The translations under genes were made by a program, and so were the position numbers. Positions 7,670-14,855 of a DNA stretch of 64,000 bases are shown piece by piece. Below the pieces are notes generated by a model, which made no database searches, was not told the origin of the DNA, and saw nothing but the letters and a program-made list of their open reading frames with translations. Source of the stretch: Devosia sp. 2618 (GTDB taxonomy: Bacteria; Pseudomonadota; Alphaproteobacteria; Rhizobiales; Devosiaceae); contig NZ_JBEPOO010000001.1 of the NCBI RefSeq assembly GCF_040546815.1, positions 1,240,001-1,304,000 of the forward strand. The letters run 5' to 3'. Positions within the stretch are counted from its first letter, which is position 1. Every line of letters starts with the position of its first letter.

Positions 7670-10090
7670 ATGCCGTCAACAACTACATCCGGTAACCACT
7701 TTCGAGATGTGGTTCGAGGTCTCTTGGAGGCAGCGGGGTTCATCAATATCACAGTGGAAAAGCCGCTCCCTGGCAAGAATGTGGACATCTATGCGGAGCG
7801 GCGTGGTCTAGTGCCAGAAAAGTATGCGTTCGAGACTAAGGCATACGAGGCGACACTCTCTAACAGCATCGCCAATGAGTTCATAAGCCACTATGGCGCA
7901 CTTCTGGTGACCCAGCAGATACATAAGGCGGTTTTGGTCTCCAAGGGCGCGATCAGCCCGTCTGCATATTCGGCCCTAAGGTCGCATCAAACCAGCGGAA
8001 TGACCTTTGATGAGTTCCAGCGCCATATGTTCGGTGCGCCGGAGTATCTGAGCGATCTAGAACAAATCTACGAGGCTGATGACGCCCGCTCCCTCTATAT
8101 CCCAGCGCGGGTAGAGGGGGAGTTACTTGAGGATGCAGTCAATGCTTGGCTACACGAAAGCCACAACCGGCCCCTAGTTGTCCTCGGAGGATATGGTTCT
8201 GGCAAAACTACATTCGCTTCCCACCTAACCGGCGTGATGGCTAAAGCCGCAATATCTAACCCGCACGTGCGCATCCCTGTCCGGATTAGACTTGGAGACC
8301 TGACAGAGCAAAACAACCTCGAAGGGCTATTCGGAGCGCACTTTACCGCTGCCCACACGATACATGGGTACAGCTGGCCTCTGTTCAGGAAGCTGAATTC
8401 GCTAGGCCGGTTTTTGATCATCTTCGACGGCTTCGATGAGATGAAGCACGGGATGACGATCGGCATGTTTCAGAAGCAGTTTGATCGACTCCTTCAGTTA
8501 GCTGAGGGCAAGGCAAAGGTTCTGGTACTCGGCAGAGACACCGCATTTCTTGATGAAGCGGAATTTAAATCAGTTGTGAAAGGACGCAGCTTCACTGCAA
8601 ATGGGACCGAGGTTCTGAGCCTGTCGAGGCCTGAATGCGACCATGTGAAACTCCTTCCTTTCACCAAGCAGGAAGCCCACAAGTTTATCGCTGGGTACTT
8701 TCGGCATTTATTGATGAAAGATGGCAAGGATTTTGACGGCTGGGCTGAGGTGCGGTTGGGACAGCTTCTCTCGCCGCGGTTTGACCTGCTCATCCAGAAA
8801 CCAGTTCACTCTCAAATGTTGTGCCGAATAGCCACGCGGCCGAATTGGGACATAGCGGGCCTCGACCACTTCAGCCTGTACGATCTTTTCGTTGAGTACC
8901 TGCTCATGCGTGAAGTCGATAAGGAGGGGCGATTTGCTGGGTTCGGCGTCCCTGTACGTCGTACAGCCAATTCAAGCCTTTCATGGTGGCTCTTCTCGCA
9001 AGACGCAGCGTCCACGATGTCGCTAGCCAGTGCGCCCGTAGGTCTCTTTAAGAAGGCAGTGTCTGCCGTTCCCCATGATTTCGATGACGAGGCGTTGGTG
9101 CGGGAGCTTGCGCAAGGGTGTCTGGTTGAGAAGGGAGCAGATGTTGTTTATTTTGGTCACCGCTCGATCCAAGAGTTTTTGGCCGCTGAGCATTTGTATC
9201 AGGCTCGGCTAACTCCCCACCAAGACCACGGGAGTAGCGTTCAAAATGTGTGCAAGTGGGCCACTGAGCAGGTTTGCGGCTTCCTAGAGGAGTTCTTCAC
9301 AAAGCGGCCAGATGCGCGCGATGTTGCCGATGCTGCTCTAGAAACGTTTTTTGGCTATGTGGGGCCGGTTGATCTAGATCGCCTAACACCGTTTGAAATA
9401 GCTCTTCGTCACTCATCTATGGCAAAAAGTCACCTCGCCGGTGCCAGCGGAGTTTGGCTTGGTTGGTTGTCTCAGGGAAAGCTCTCCGACGCCTTCCTCA
9501 GCGAGGAACGTTCAAGCTCGCTGCTGAAGCGCATATATCACTCTAGTGGGAATGATGAATACGCAGCAGGCTTGCACTTGCTGTATTGTGCGGTGTTAGC
9601 CGGTGGTCCGATGCAGACCGGAAGTGCTGTAGCGCCTTTGATCGCCTCGTTGATAAATGTGCAGGAGTTGTCCGGGTTAGTCAGGGGAAGCCGAGGTAAG
9701 CGCAATCTGACTATTTCTTCATCGGAGCATTTGAAAAGCTTTGCTCTAGCGAGAGCCACGTCGCTGCATAAGCATAAGGTGAGCGGTGAGCTTATGGTTG
9801 AGTTGGACATCGATGCAGCCAACCAAGTAGCCCGAAAGGTCTTGGGCTATCTTCCTATAAGGAGTTCGGCGCTTGAAAGCCTAACGTTCGGCACTCCGCT
9901 GCTCTCTGCTCCCGTCCAGACTGTCATGCGAAGCCTTCGTGATCAAAGAGGGGAAAACTCATTGGGCGGGGGAAAAGACGAACTGGTGCGACAATTCTTC
10001 TCCGAAGAAGTACGGGAAAAAGTGTCCGCTGTTGAAGTGGCTAAATCTAGTAGGGCTGTTCAAGTGCCTCGACGCCAGCGAGGCTCATAG
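7670..10090 (+). CDS. Mrr-type nuclease/NACHT STAND ATPase, candidate anti-phage protein
   Basis: 806 residues from ATG 7670, chosen because GAGG lies 6 bases upstream and the nuclease domain starts just after. An upstream TTG at 7598 would add 24 residues. Residues about 8-110 form an Mrr-like restriction-endonuclease domain: FRDVVRGLLEAAGF, then Asp39 (NVDIY), then Glu55-Thr-Lys57 as the D...ExK core. The NACHT ATPase follows, with Walker A GGYGSGKTT at 173-181 and Walker B LIIFDGFDE around 248-257, typical of NACHT. FGHRSIQEFLAAEHL, a NACHT-associated helical motif, occurs near residue 505. About 280 C-terminal residues of unrecognised helical sequence would be the sensor. Bacterial NACHT proteins with nuclease N-termini are known anti-phage effectors; this one's trigger is unknown. 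Confidence 0.85.
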   Translation: MPSTTTSGNHFRDVVRGLLEAAGFINITVEKPLPGKNVDIYAERRGLVPEKYAFETKAYEATLSNSIANEFISHYGALLVTQQIHKAVLVSKGAISPSAYSALRSHQTSGMTFDEFQRHMFGAPEYLSDLEQIYEADDARSLYIPARVEGELLEDAVNAWLHESHNRPLVVLGGYGSGKTTFASHLTGVMAKAAISNPHVRIPVRIRLGDLTEQNNLEGLFGAHFTAAHTIHGYSWPLFRKLNSLGRFLIIFDGFDEMKHGMTIGMFQKQFDRLLQLAEGKAKVLVLGRDTAFLDEAEFKSVVKGRSFTANGTEVLSLSRPECDHVKLLPFTKQEAHKFIAGYFRHLLMKDGKDFDGWAEVRLGQLLSPRFDLLIQKPVHSQMLCRIATRPNWDIAGLDHFSLYDLFVEYLLMREVDKEGRFAGFGVPVRRTANSSLSWWLFSQDAASTMSLASAPVGLFKKAVSAVPHDFDDEALVRELAQGCLVEKGADVVYFGHRSIQEFLAAEHLYQARLTPHQDHGSSVQNVCKWATEQVCGFLEEFFTKRPDARDVADAALETFFGYVGPVDLDRLTPFEIALRHSSMAKSHLAGASGVWLGWLSQGKLSDAFLSEERSSSLLKRIYHSSGNDEYAAGLHLLYCAVLAGGPMQTGSAVAPLIASLINVQELSGLVRGSRGKRNLTISSSEHLKSFALARATSLHKHKVSGELMVELDIDAANQVARKVLGYLPIRSSALESLTFGTPLLSAPVQTVMRSLRDQRGENSLGGGKDELVRQFFSEEVREKVSAVEVAKSSRAVQVPRRQRGS

Positions 10091-10233
10091 TTGACCACCG
10101 CTACAAACGCCGCTACAAACGGCCTCAACGCGGCGGCTAAAAGCCCTGTAATTTCAACGGTCTGAGGCGCTACCCTGCGTTTCTTCTCGACCGCACCAAA
10201 TCTTTCCTTCGGGATTGGTTTTGATACGAAAAC

Positions 10234-10276
10234 ACAACGGGTTAGCTGGATTAGCATCTGGCGCCCGTTGTTTTTT
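10234..10276 (+). terminator. Terminator-like hairpin downstream of the NACHT gene
   Basis: ACAACGGG (10234-10241) pairs with CCCGTTGT (10264-10271) and is followed by a run of T to 10276. The loop is long (22 bases), which weakens the case. It lies about 145 bases after the NACHT stop codon. The sequence between 10,091 and 10,233 holds no gene or RNA that I recognise. Confidence 0.5.
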
Positions 10277-10311
10277 GTCTGAACGTCGGAATTCACAAAT
10301 CGCTGCAATGC

Positions 10312-10340
10312 AAAAAGGCCGCCCCGAGGGACGGCCTTTC
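10312..10340 (-). terminator. Rho-independent terminator of the lipoprotein gene
   Basis: AAAGGCCG and CGGCCTTT flank a GC core (10314-10339) with one mismatch. On the minus strand the stem runs into CCTTTTTG, the usual U-tract. It begins just after the stop of the lipoprotein gene at 10347. Confidence 0.8.
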
Positions 10341-10346
10341 GATGTC

Positions 10347-10631
10347 TTATGCTGGTGGGGTAGCCGGCGTTTCTGCTGGCGGAGCCGCGGGCTCCATCGC
10401 AGGCGGCGTGGTTGGCGTTGGAGTGGATGGCTCCGGTGTCATTGTGGGAGCGGGGGTCGCTGGCGCTGGAGTAGGAGGCGGCGTGACCGCGGGCTCGGCT
10501 GGAGCCGGCGTAACCACAGCAGGCGTATCGTCGGCCGGTGGAGTGGTATTGTTGGCTGGTGCGTCGCCGCCACATGCGGCGAGAGTCATGGCTAAGACGA
10601 CTGCGAGGGGCGCCAAAAATTGTTTCGACAT
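10347..10631 (-). CDS. Small Pro/Thr/Ala-rich lipoprotein
   Basis: 94 residues from the ATG at 10631, which has AGGAG 5 bases upstream; a longer frame from 10673 has no such signal. The N-terminus is a lipoprotein signal peptide with lipobox LAAC (Cys about residue 20) followed by GGD. The mature part is almost entirely Pro, Thr, Ala and Glu repeats (TPAPATPAPTMTPEPSTP). It is likely an outer-membrane or periplasmic lipoprotein with an extended, unfolded tail. No function recognised. The opposite strand also has an open Gly/Ala-rich frame, but the lipobox, ribosome binding site and downstream terminator all favour this strand. Confidence 0.75.
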   Translation of the reverse strand: MSKQFLAPLAVVLAMTLAACGGDAPANNTTPPADDTPAVVTPAPAEPAVTPPPTPAPATPAPTMTPEPSTPTPTTPPAMEPAAPPAETPATPPA

Positions 10632-10723
10632 GGGATCTCCTAGGTTGAACCGTTTATTGATCTTGGTCTTCAAACACGCGTGAACTAGCGGGTATAATAG
10701 GGCGAAGATGGGGCCTTTTCTGG

Positions 10724-11098
10724 TTATTTGGGGTCGGGAGCGGCGGTTGGGCGTTCCGATGCAAGCCTTTTTGGGGCTTTGAAACGCCAGGCATCTTCTA
10801 GGCGCAGGGCGAGTTCTTCGTCGGCGATCACGTCGAGGCGGATCAGCACGGCAGGGTGACCGACATAGTGGGCGGTCTCGAAATAGATTTCGGGCGAAAT
10901 ATCCATCAGCAGCGCCTTCTGCTCGGACGGGCAGTGCAGCACCAGGGTCTGCTCATCCTTGAGGCGGGCAAACAGTGCCTTCCTCACCTTGAGTGAGGGG
11001 GAGCGATAGCTGGTCGAGCGTTCGAGGCCGGGCAGGGATTTACCTGCCGCCAACTGCTCAATTCGCACAAAAGCCTGATCAAGTTCTTTGGAGCTCAT
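10724..11098 (-). CDS. MmcQ/YjbR-family protein
   Basis: 124 residues with the YjbR/MmcQ pattern: an N-terminal helix, the stretch RKALFARLKDEQTLVLHCPSEQK followed by LLMDISPEIYFETAHYVGHPAVLIRL, and a C-terminal helix ending in the DAWRFKAPKR segment typical of this fold (double-wing DNA-binding-like). Family members are small cytosolic proteins often annotated as DNA-binding, with no established role. AAGGAG lies 9 bases before the ATG. It is divergent from mgtE, and nothing nearby suggests a pathway. Confidence 0.8.
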   Translation of the reverse strand: MSSKELDQAFVRIEQLAAGKSLPGLERSTSYRSPSLKVRKALFARLKDEQTLVLHCPSEQKALLMDISPEIYFETAHYVGHPAVLIRLDVIADEELALRLEDAWRFKAPKRLASERPTAAPDPK

Positions 11099-11233
11099 TT
11101 CAAGCTACTCCTTGAGTGCATAGGAGATTTTTCGTTGAGCGGAGCAATTTCGTACCTCTGAGTCTGGCGCTTCCAGTATCGATTGGCTACAGCTTGTTTT
11201 GCCCCCGAACCCCCCGGACACAAAGGGCTCCCT

Positions 11234-12649
11234 ATGAGCACAGACTTCGAAACAGCATCCGGTGCCGAGGCCGGGGAAGAAACAAATGCGTTCCGCGACA
11301 TCGAAGATCGGATCAGTCCACTCTGGCTAGAACGCCTGCGCGCCTATTTGGCTGCGGGGCGAAATGAAGATGTTGCAACTGTCATCGAACCGCTACACGC
11401 CGCCGACGTTGGTGACGTGCTGGAATCGCTCGATGCAGACGAGCGTTTGCACCTTGTTCGGGTGCTGGGCGACCGGTTCGATTACTCGGCACTGACCGAG
11501 GTTGATGAGTCGGTTCGTATCGAGCTGATGGAAGAATTGCCGAACGCGGAAATCGCGCGCGGCGTCAGTGGCCTCGACAACGACGACGCCGTCGCAATTC
11601 TGGAAGACCTCGAGCAGGTCGACCGTGACGAAGTTCTGGCCAAGCTGCCGACTTTCGAGCGACTGAGCCTCAAGCGGAGCCTAGATTTTCCCGAAGACTC
11701 CGCCGGCCGGCGGATGCAGACCGATTTTATCGCCATTCCGCCGTTCTGGTCGGTTGGGCAGACCATCGACTATCTGCGCACTGAGCCGGACCTGCCGGAC
11801 GAATTCTATCAGATCTATGTGGTGGATGCGTCCTATCAGGTGCTGGGCACCATTCCGCTCGACAAGTTCTTGCGGGCGCAGCGCGCGGCTTCCATCGAAG
11901 AGTTGATGAACACCAATCTGGTGCTGGTCGACGCCAATGAAGATCAGGAAGAAGCGGCGCGCGATTTCGAGCGCTACGATCTGGTTGAAGTCGGCGTGGT
12001 GGACGAAAGCAGACGTCTGGTCGGCGTGCTGACCATCGACGACATCGTCGACGTTATCCACGAAGAAGCCGACGAGGATATCAAGCTGCTCGCCGGTGTG
12101 GGCGACGAAGATATTTCAGATACCACCGTCGATACTGTGCGCAGCCGTGTGCCCTGGCTGGTGATCAACCTGTTCGCCGCCGTCTGCGTGTCCATGGTCA
12201 TCGGGCTGTTCGATGCCACCATCGAGCAAATGGTGTCGCTGGCCGTGCTGATGCCGATCGTGGCGTCGATGGGTGGCAATGCCGGTACGCAGACCATGAC
12301 GGTCACAGTGCGCGCGCTGGCGATGCGCGAGCTCGACGGGCGCCGTCTACGCCGTCTTGTCACCCGCGAAGTGATCGTGGGTTTTGCCAATGGCGTGATC
12401 TTTGCGATCCTGATCGGGCTCGTGACCTGGCTCCGGTTCCAGAACCCCGAACTGGGCGTCGTCATCGGCATGGCCATGGTCATCAACATGATCGTGGCCG
12501 GCACGATGGGCATTCTGGTGCCGGTGACGCTGGACAAGTTCAAGGCCGACCCGGCGATTGCCTCGGCGGTGTTTGTGACGACGATTACCGACGTGGTGGG
12601 CTTCTTCGCCTTCCTCGGCATTGCAGGGCTGTGGTTCGGGCTGTTCTAG
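11234..12649 (+). CDS. mgtE: Magnesium transporter MgtE
   Basis: 471 residues from ATG 11234; an upstream in-frame extension lacks a start signal. Order of domains: an acidic N-terminal MgtE_N superhelical domain (about 25-125, with LHAADVGDVLESL), a CBS pair (about 130-255) that senses cytosolic Mg2+, a plug helix (DEDIKLLAGVGDED), and five membrane helices from about residue 305. The selectivity region PIVASMGGNAGTQT (about 340-353) is present. It imports Mg2+ across the inner membrane and closes when Mg2+ binds the CBS/N domains. The next gene starts at the base after its stop, so the two are co-transcribed. No Mg2+ riboswitch was recognised upstream. Confidence 0.92.
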   Translation: MSTDFETASGAEAGEETNAFRDIEDRISPLWLERLRAYLAAGRNEDVATVIEPLHAADVGDVLESLDADERLHLVRVLGDRFDYSALTEVDESVRIELMEELPNAEIARGVSGLDNDDAVAILEDLEQVDRDEVLAKLPTFERLSLKRSLDFPEDSAGRRMQTDFIAIPPFWSVGQTIDYLRTEPDLPDEFYQIYVVDASYQVLGTIPLDKFLRAQRAASIEELMNTNLVLVDANEDQEEAARDFERYDLVEVGVVDESRRLVGVLTIDDIVDVIHEEADEDIKLLAGVGDEDISDTTVDTVRSRVPWLVINLFAAVCVSMVIGLFDATIEQMVSLAVLMPIVASMGGNAGTQTMTVTVRALAMRELDGRRLRRLVTREVIVGFANGVIFAILIGLVTWLRFQNPELGVVIGMAMVINMIVAGTMGILVPVTLDKFKADPAIASAVFVTTITDVVGFFAFLGIAGLWFGLF

Positions 12650-13222
12650 ATGGTTGAGCGAGGCCGGATCATTCTGCTGCATGGCGCGTCCAGCAGCGGT
12701 AAGTCGACCCTCGCACGGGGCGTGCAGGCCCGGATCGGGCAGCCGTTCTGGCATTTATCAATCGACCACTTACGTGATGCTGGCGTGCTGCCGACCGCGC
12801 GATTCAAGAGCGGTGAATTTGACTGGAAGGCGGCGCGGCCCGCCTTCTTCGATGGCTTTCACGCCTCACTGATCGCCTATGCCAGCGCCGGCAACAATCT
12901 GATCGTCGAGCATATTCTCGACAACCCGCTCTGGCCCGCAGAGCTGGCACGGCTGTTTGCGCCGTTCGATCTGTTCTGTGTGGGTGTACATTGCCCGCTG
13001 CCGCTACTGATTGCCCGGGAGCAGGCGCGTGGCGACCGCCCTGTGGGCAGTGCAGAGCAGGACTTTCACACGATCCATCAGGGTGTGAAATATGACCTTG
13101 AGGTGCAGTCCGACGAGGACCCGGCCGGCAATGTCGAGCGCATCATTCGGCATGGGAACAGCGGGGACCCACTTCGGCTTTTGCAGAACTCGCGAAATTG
13201 TGACGAAAGCGAGACTGCGTAA
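12650..13222 (+). CDS. Chloramphenicol phosphotransferase-like (CPT-type) P-loop kinase
   Basis: 190 residues with an N-terminal P-loop GASSSGKST (residues 12-20) in the CPT-type setting (IILLHGASSSGKSTLARGVQ), then LSIDHLRD and GFHASLIAYASAGNNLIVEHIL. The lid region HCPLPLLIAREQARGDR is also typical. CPT of Streptomyces phosphorylates chloramphenicol. Most proteobacterial homologues are unassigned small-molecule kinases, so resistance should not be assumed. Its ATG directly follows the mgtE stop codon without spacing, pointing to translational coupling with the Mg2+ transporter. The C-terminal 30 residues look unconserved. Confidence 0.75.
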   Translation: MVERGRIILLHGASSSGKSTLARGVQARIGQPFWHLSIDHLRDAGVLPTARFKSGEFDWKAARPAFFDGFHASLIAYASAGNNLIVEHILDNPLWPAELARLFAPFDLFCVGVHCPLPLLIAREQARGDRPVGSAEQDFHTIHQGVKYDLEVQSDEDPAGNVERIIRHGNSGDPLRLLQNSRNCDESETA

Positions 13223-13392
13223 AATGCCAGGTTTTCTGCTGTTTTCCGCTTAACTGTGGCCCCCAGCTGCCTGTGGACTGTGGCAACTATGCCGCTTGCA
13301 ATGCATTTATGACGCAGTTAACGATTTGCTACCGGATGCTGCAAGCGGGTAACGCCTTAAGCTCCGGAGTGAACGGCTGACAAGGAGCGATC

Positions 13393-13494
13393 ATGCGAAG
13401 TCAACCGAAGGCCACCATCTGGCGTGCAGCGACCTGGACTATGGTTTGCCTGCTATCTATGGGACTGGTTTTCTCCGTCGTTGCTGGCGTTTAA
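13393..13494 (+). CDS. Very small single-helix membrane peptide (33 aa)
   Basis: The frame starts at ATG 13393 with AAGGAG 6 bases upstream and stops at 13492-13494. The product has a short basic N-terminus (MRSQPKATIWRAATW) and one hydrophobic segment (VCLLSMGLVFSVVAGV), so it should be an inner-membrane peptide. A strong hairpin terminator follows within 35 bases. A good ribosome binding site, one transmembrane helix and its own terminator together support a real gene. Function unknown. It resembles in size and layout the 32-residue ORF at 23521, though the sequences are not alike. Confidence 0.55.
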   Translation: MRSQPKATIWRAATWTMVCLLSMGLVFSVVAGV

Positions 13495-13524
13495 GCGCTA
13501 GAGTTCTTCACTGACAGCAATTTT

Positions 13525-13563
13525 GGAGGGCGCCCGGGCCACTGGGGCGCCCTTCTTCTTTCT
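13525..13563 (+). terminator. Rho-independent terminator after the 33-aa ORF
   Basis: GGGCGCCC at 13528-13535 pairs with GGGCGCCC at 13545-13552 (each is its own reverse complement) and is followed by TTCTTCTTTCT. It sits between the 33-residue ORF and the GST gene, whose ribosome binding site (GGGAG) begins right after it. Confidence 0.75.
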
Positions 13564-13576
13564 CGGGAGATGCCGC

Positions 13577-14254
13577 GTGAAACTGTTGATCGGCAATCGC
13601 AATTATTCCACCTGGTCGCTGCGGCCCTGGCTGGTGCTCAAGCACTTCGACATTCCATTCGAAGACGAGGTGCTGCAGTTGTCCGGCGATGGCTGGCGCG
13701 AGGTGCTGGCGCAGCGTTCTCCGAGCGGCAAGGTGCCGGTGCTGATCGATGGCGATCTGGTGGTGGTCGAAACCATCGCCATCATCGAATATCTGGCGGA
13801 CCTTTATCCCGACAAGCCGATCTGGCCTGCCGACATCAAGCATCGGGCGCTGGCGCGGGCCGCCGGGGCGGAGATGCATTCCGCATTCCTGTCGTTGCGC
13901 AGTCATGCACCGATGAATTTGCGGGCTTCGCATCCTGGAAAGGTCAGCGTCGACAGCATCGCCAAGGACCTGCACCGCATCGAAACCCTCTGGGGCGATC
14001 TGCTGGCTAAATCAGGCGGGCCATTCCTGTTTGGCGAGTTCACGGCGGCGGACGCGATGTTTGCGCCGGTGGCGACGCGGATCAGGACCTATCAATTGCC
14101 GGTGTCGGACGTTGCCAGTGAATATGTGGAAGCCATCTATGGCCTGCCGGCATTTCAGGATTGGCTGACGCTGGCGCTGCGCGAGCCGTGGATTGTCGAC
14201 GATGACGAGATTGACGTCATTCAGGGCCGCGTGAAGCCGGGAACACTTGCATGA
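13577..14254 (+). CDS. Glutathione S-transferase family protein
   Basis: 225 residues from GTG 13577, preceded by GGGAG 7 bases upstream. A longer in-frame start at 13523 would run through the terminator hairpin and is rejected. The thioredoxin-like N-terminal domain reads KLLIGNRNYSTWSLRPWLVLKHF, then SPSGKVPVLIDGDLVVVETIAIIEYLAD, the glutathione gamma-Glu binding motif (VP...ES-type, here VVET). A helical C-terminal domain from about residue 90 contains GEFTAADAMFAPVATR, the N-capping motif. It likely uses glutathione in detoxification, and the substrate is unknown. It overlaps the next gene by 4 bases. Confidence 0.88.
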   Translation: MKLLIGNRNYSTWSLRPWLVLKHFDIPFEDEVLQLSGDGWREVLAQRSPSGKVPVLIDGDLVVVETIAIIEYLADLYPDKPIWPADIKHRALARAAGAEMHSAFLSLRSHAPMNLRASHPGKVSVDSIAKDLHRIETLWGDLLAKSGGPFLFGEFTAADAMFAPVATRIRTYQLPVSDVASEYVEAIYGLPAFQDWLTLALREPWIVDDDEIDVIQGRVKPGTLA

Positions 14255-14676
14255 TCCACATGATCAAACTGTCTGTTGGCGTTTCGAGCCTTGAAGAGCT
14301 TGAGAGCTACCGCGATGAGCGTGCCCATTGGTGGGGTGCCGACTATGGCGAGGACGTGCATGTTCACCGAACCCGCATGATGCCAAAGCGCGCCGCCGAG
14401 ATGGAAGGCCAGTCCTCGGTCTATTGGGTGATCGCAGGGCAGGTGGTGTGCCGCCAGCCGATCCTGAAACTGGCGCGCTACACCAATCCCGAGGGGATCG
14501 ACTACTGCGACATCATCATGTCCCGCGACATGATCCGCACGCTGCCTTACCCCAAGCGCCCCTTTCAGGGCTGGCGCTACCTGCGCCCCGAAGACGCACC
14601 GCCTGATATCGGGGCGAACGAGAATGCGGAATCGATGGCACTGGCCGCTGATCTGGCGAAGCTGGGGCTGATTTAG
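14251..14676 (+). CDS. DUF1489 family protein
   Basis: 141 residues matching the alphaproteobacterial DUF1489 family throughout: HMIKLSVGVSSLEELESY at the start, then VHVHRTRMMPKRAAEM, SVYWVIAGQVVCRQPIL and KRPFQGWRYL near the end. The biochemical role of this family is unknown; it is a small soluble protein restricted mainly to alphaproteobacteria. The ATG overlaps the GST stop codon (ATGA), so translation of the two is coupled. Start chosen for that overlap; a second Met three codons in is also possible. Confidence 0.88.
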   Translation: MIHMIKLSVGVSSLEELESYRDERAHWWGADYGEDVHVHRTRMMPKRAAEMEGQSSVYWVIAGQVVCRQPILKLARYTNPEGIDYCDIIMSRDMIRTLPYPKRPFQGWRYLRPEDAPPDIGANENAESMALAADLAKLGLI

Positions 14677-14707
14677 GCTGCGGTCATTGCACAGCAGCCC
14701 CAGTAGA

Positions 14708-14788
14708 CCTCATCCTGAGCCCGTCGAAGGACGAGGTCGTGGCGCCATCCAGTCACGCCCTCGTGGTTCGACAGGCTCACCATGAAGG
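14708..14788. repeat. Inverted pair of dispersed palindromic (REP-like) repeats
   Basis: Bases 14708-14736 (CCTCATCCTGAGCCCGTCGA then AGGACGAGG) and 14759-14788 (its relative in the opposite direction, CCTCGTGGTTCGACAGGCTC then ACCATGAAGG) are two units of one family, arranged head to head. The core is TGAGC-C/T-CGTCGAA. The same family occurs at 19464, 19640 and, in altered form, near 53060-53190. Such elements sit between genes and can form long hairpins. Confidence 0.8.
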
Positions 14789-14855
14789 CTGTTGATGGCC
14801 CCTTGTTGGCATTGCCACACTTGCCCTAGCTACAGCCCGCCCACATATTGAGTTC

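Larger units (their letters stand above)
1..10233. mobile_element. Accessory region (genomic island or decayed prophage/transposon cargo), left end outside the window
   Basis: This stretch holds phage-type regulators, a solitary serine resolvase with its res site, an orphan immunity-like gene and a NACHT/nuclease block. None of these belongs to the conserved alphaproteobacterial backbone that starts with the lipoprotein and YjbR-like genes after 10.3 kb. By eye its GC content is lower than in the backbone, and rare alternative starts are common. No tyrosine integrase, tRNA gene or attachment repeat was seen. The right border is placed at the terminator-like hairpin near 10.23 kb by inference only, and the left border lies beyond base 1. 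Confidence 0.5.

Noticed and set aside
10091..10233. tRNA or other RNA gene serving as island attachment site
   Set aside because: No cloverleaf, T-loop GGTTCGA or CCA-type end was found; no direct repeat of the sequence is visible in the window.
10342..10683. Plus-strand Gly/Ala-rich 113-codon frame over the lipoprotein gene
   Set aside because: The minus strand has a lipobox, AGGAG and a terminator; the plus frame is its low-complexity mirror.
11099..11233. Mg2+-sensing riboswitch before mgtE
   Set aside because: No M-box-like or ykoK-like conserved core could be recognised; the short leader lacks the expected helices.
12650..13222. Antibiotic resistance gene (chloramphenicol phosphotransferase)
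   Set aside because: Only the general CPT-like kinase pattern is present; it is coupled to mgtE in the chromosomal backbone, so resistance is not supported.
13523..13576. N-terminal extension of the GST gene
   Set aside because: It would translate the terminator hairpin and gives a non-conserved start; GTG 13577 has a good ribosome binding site.
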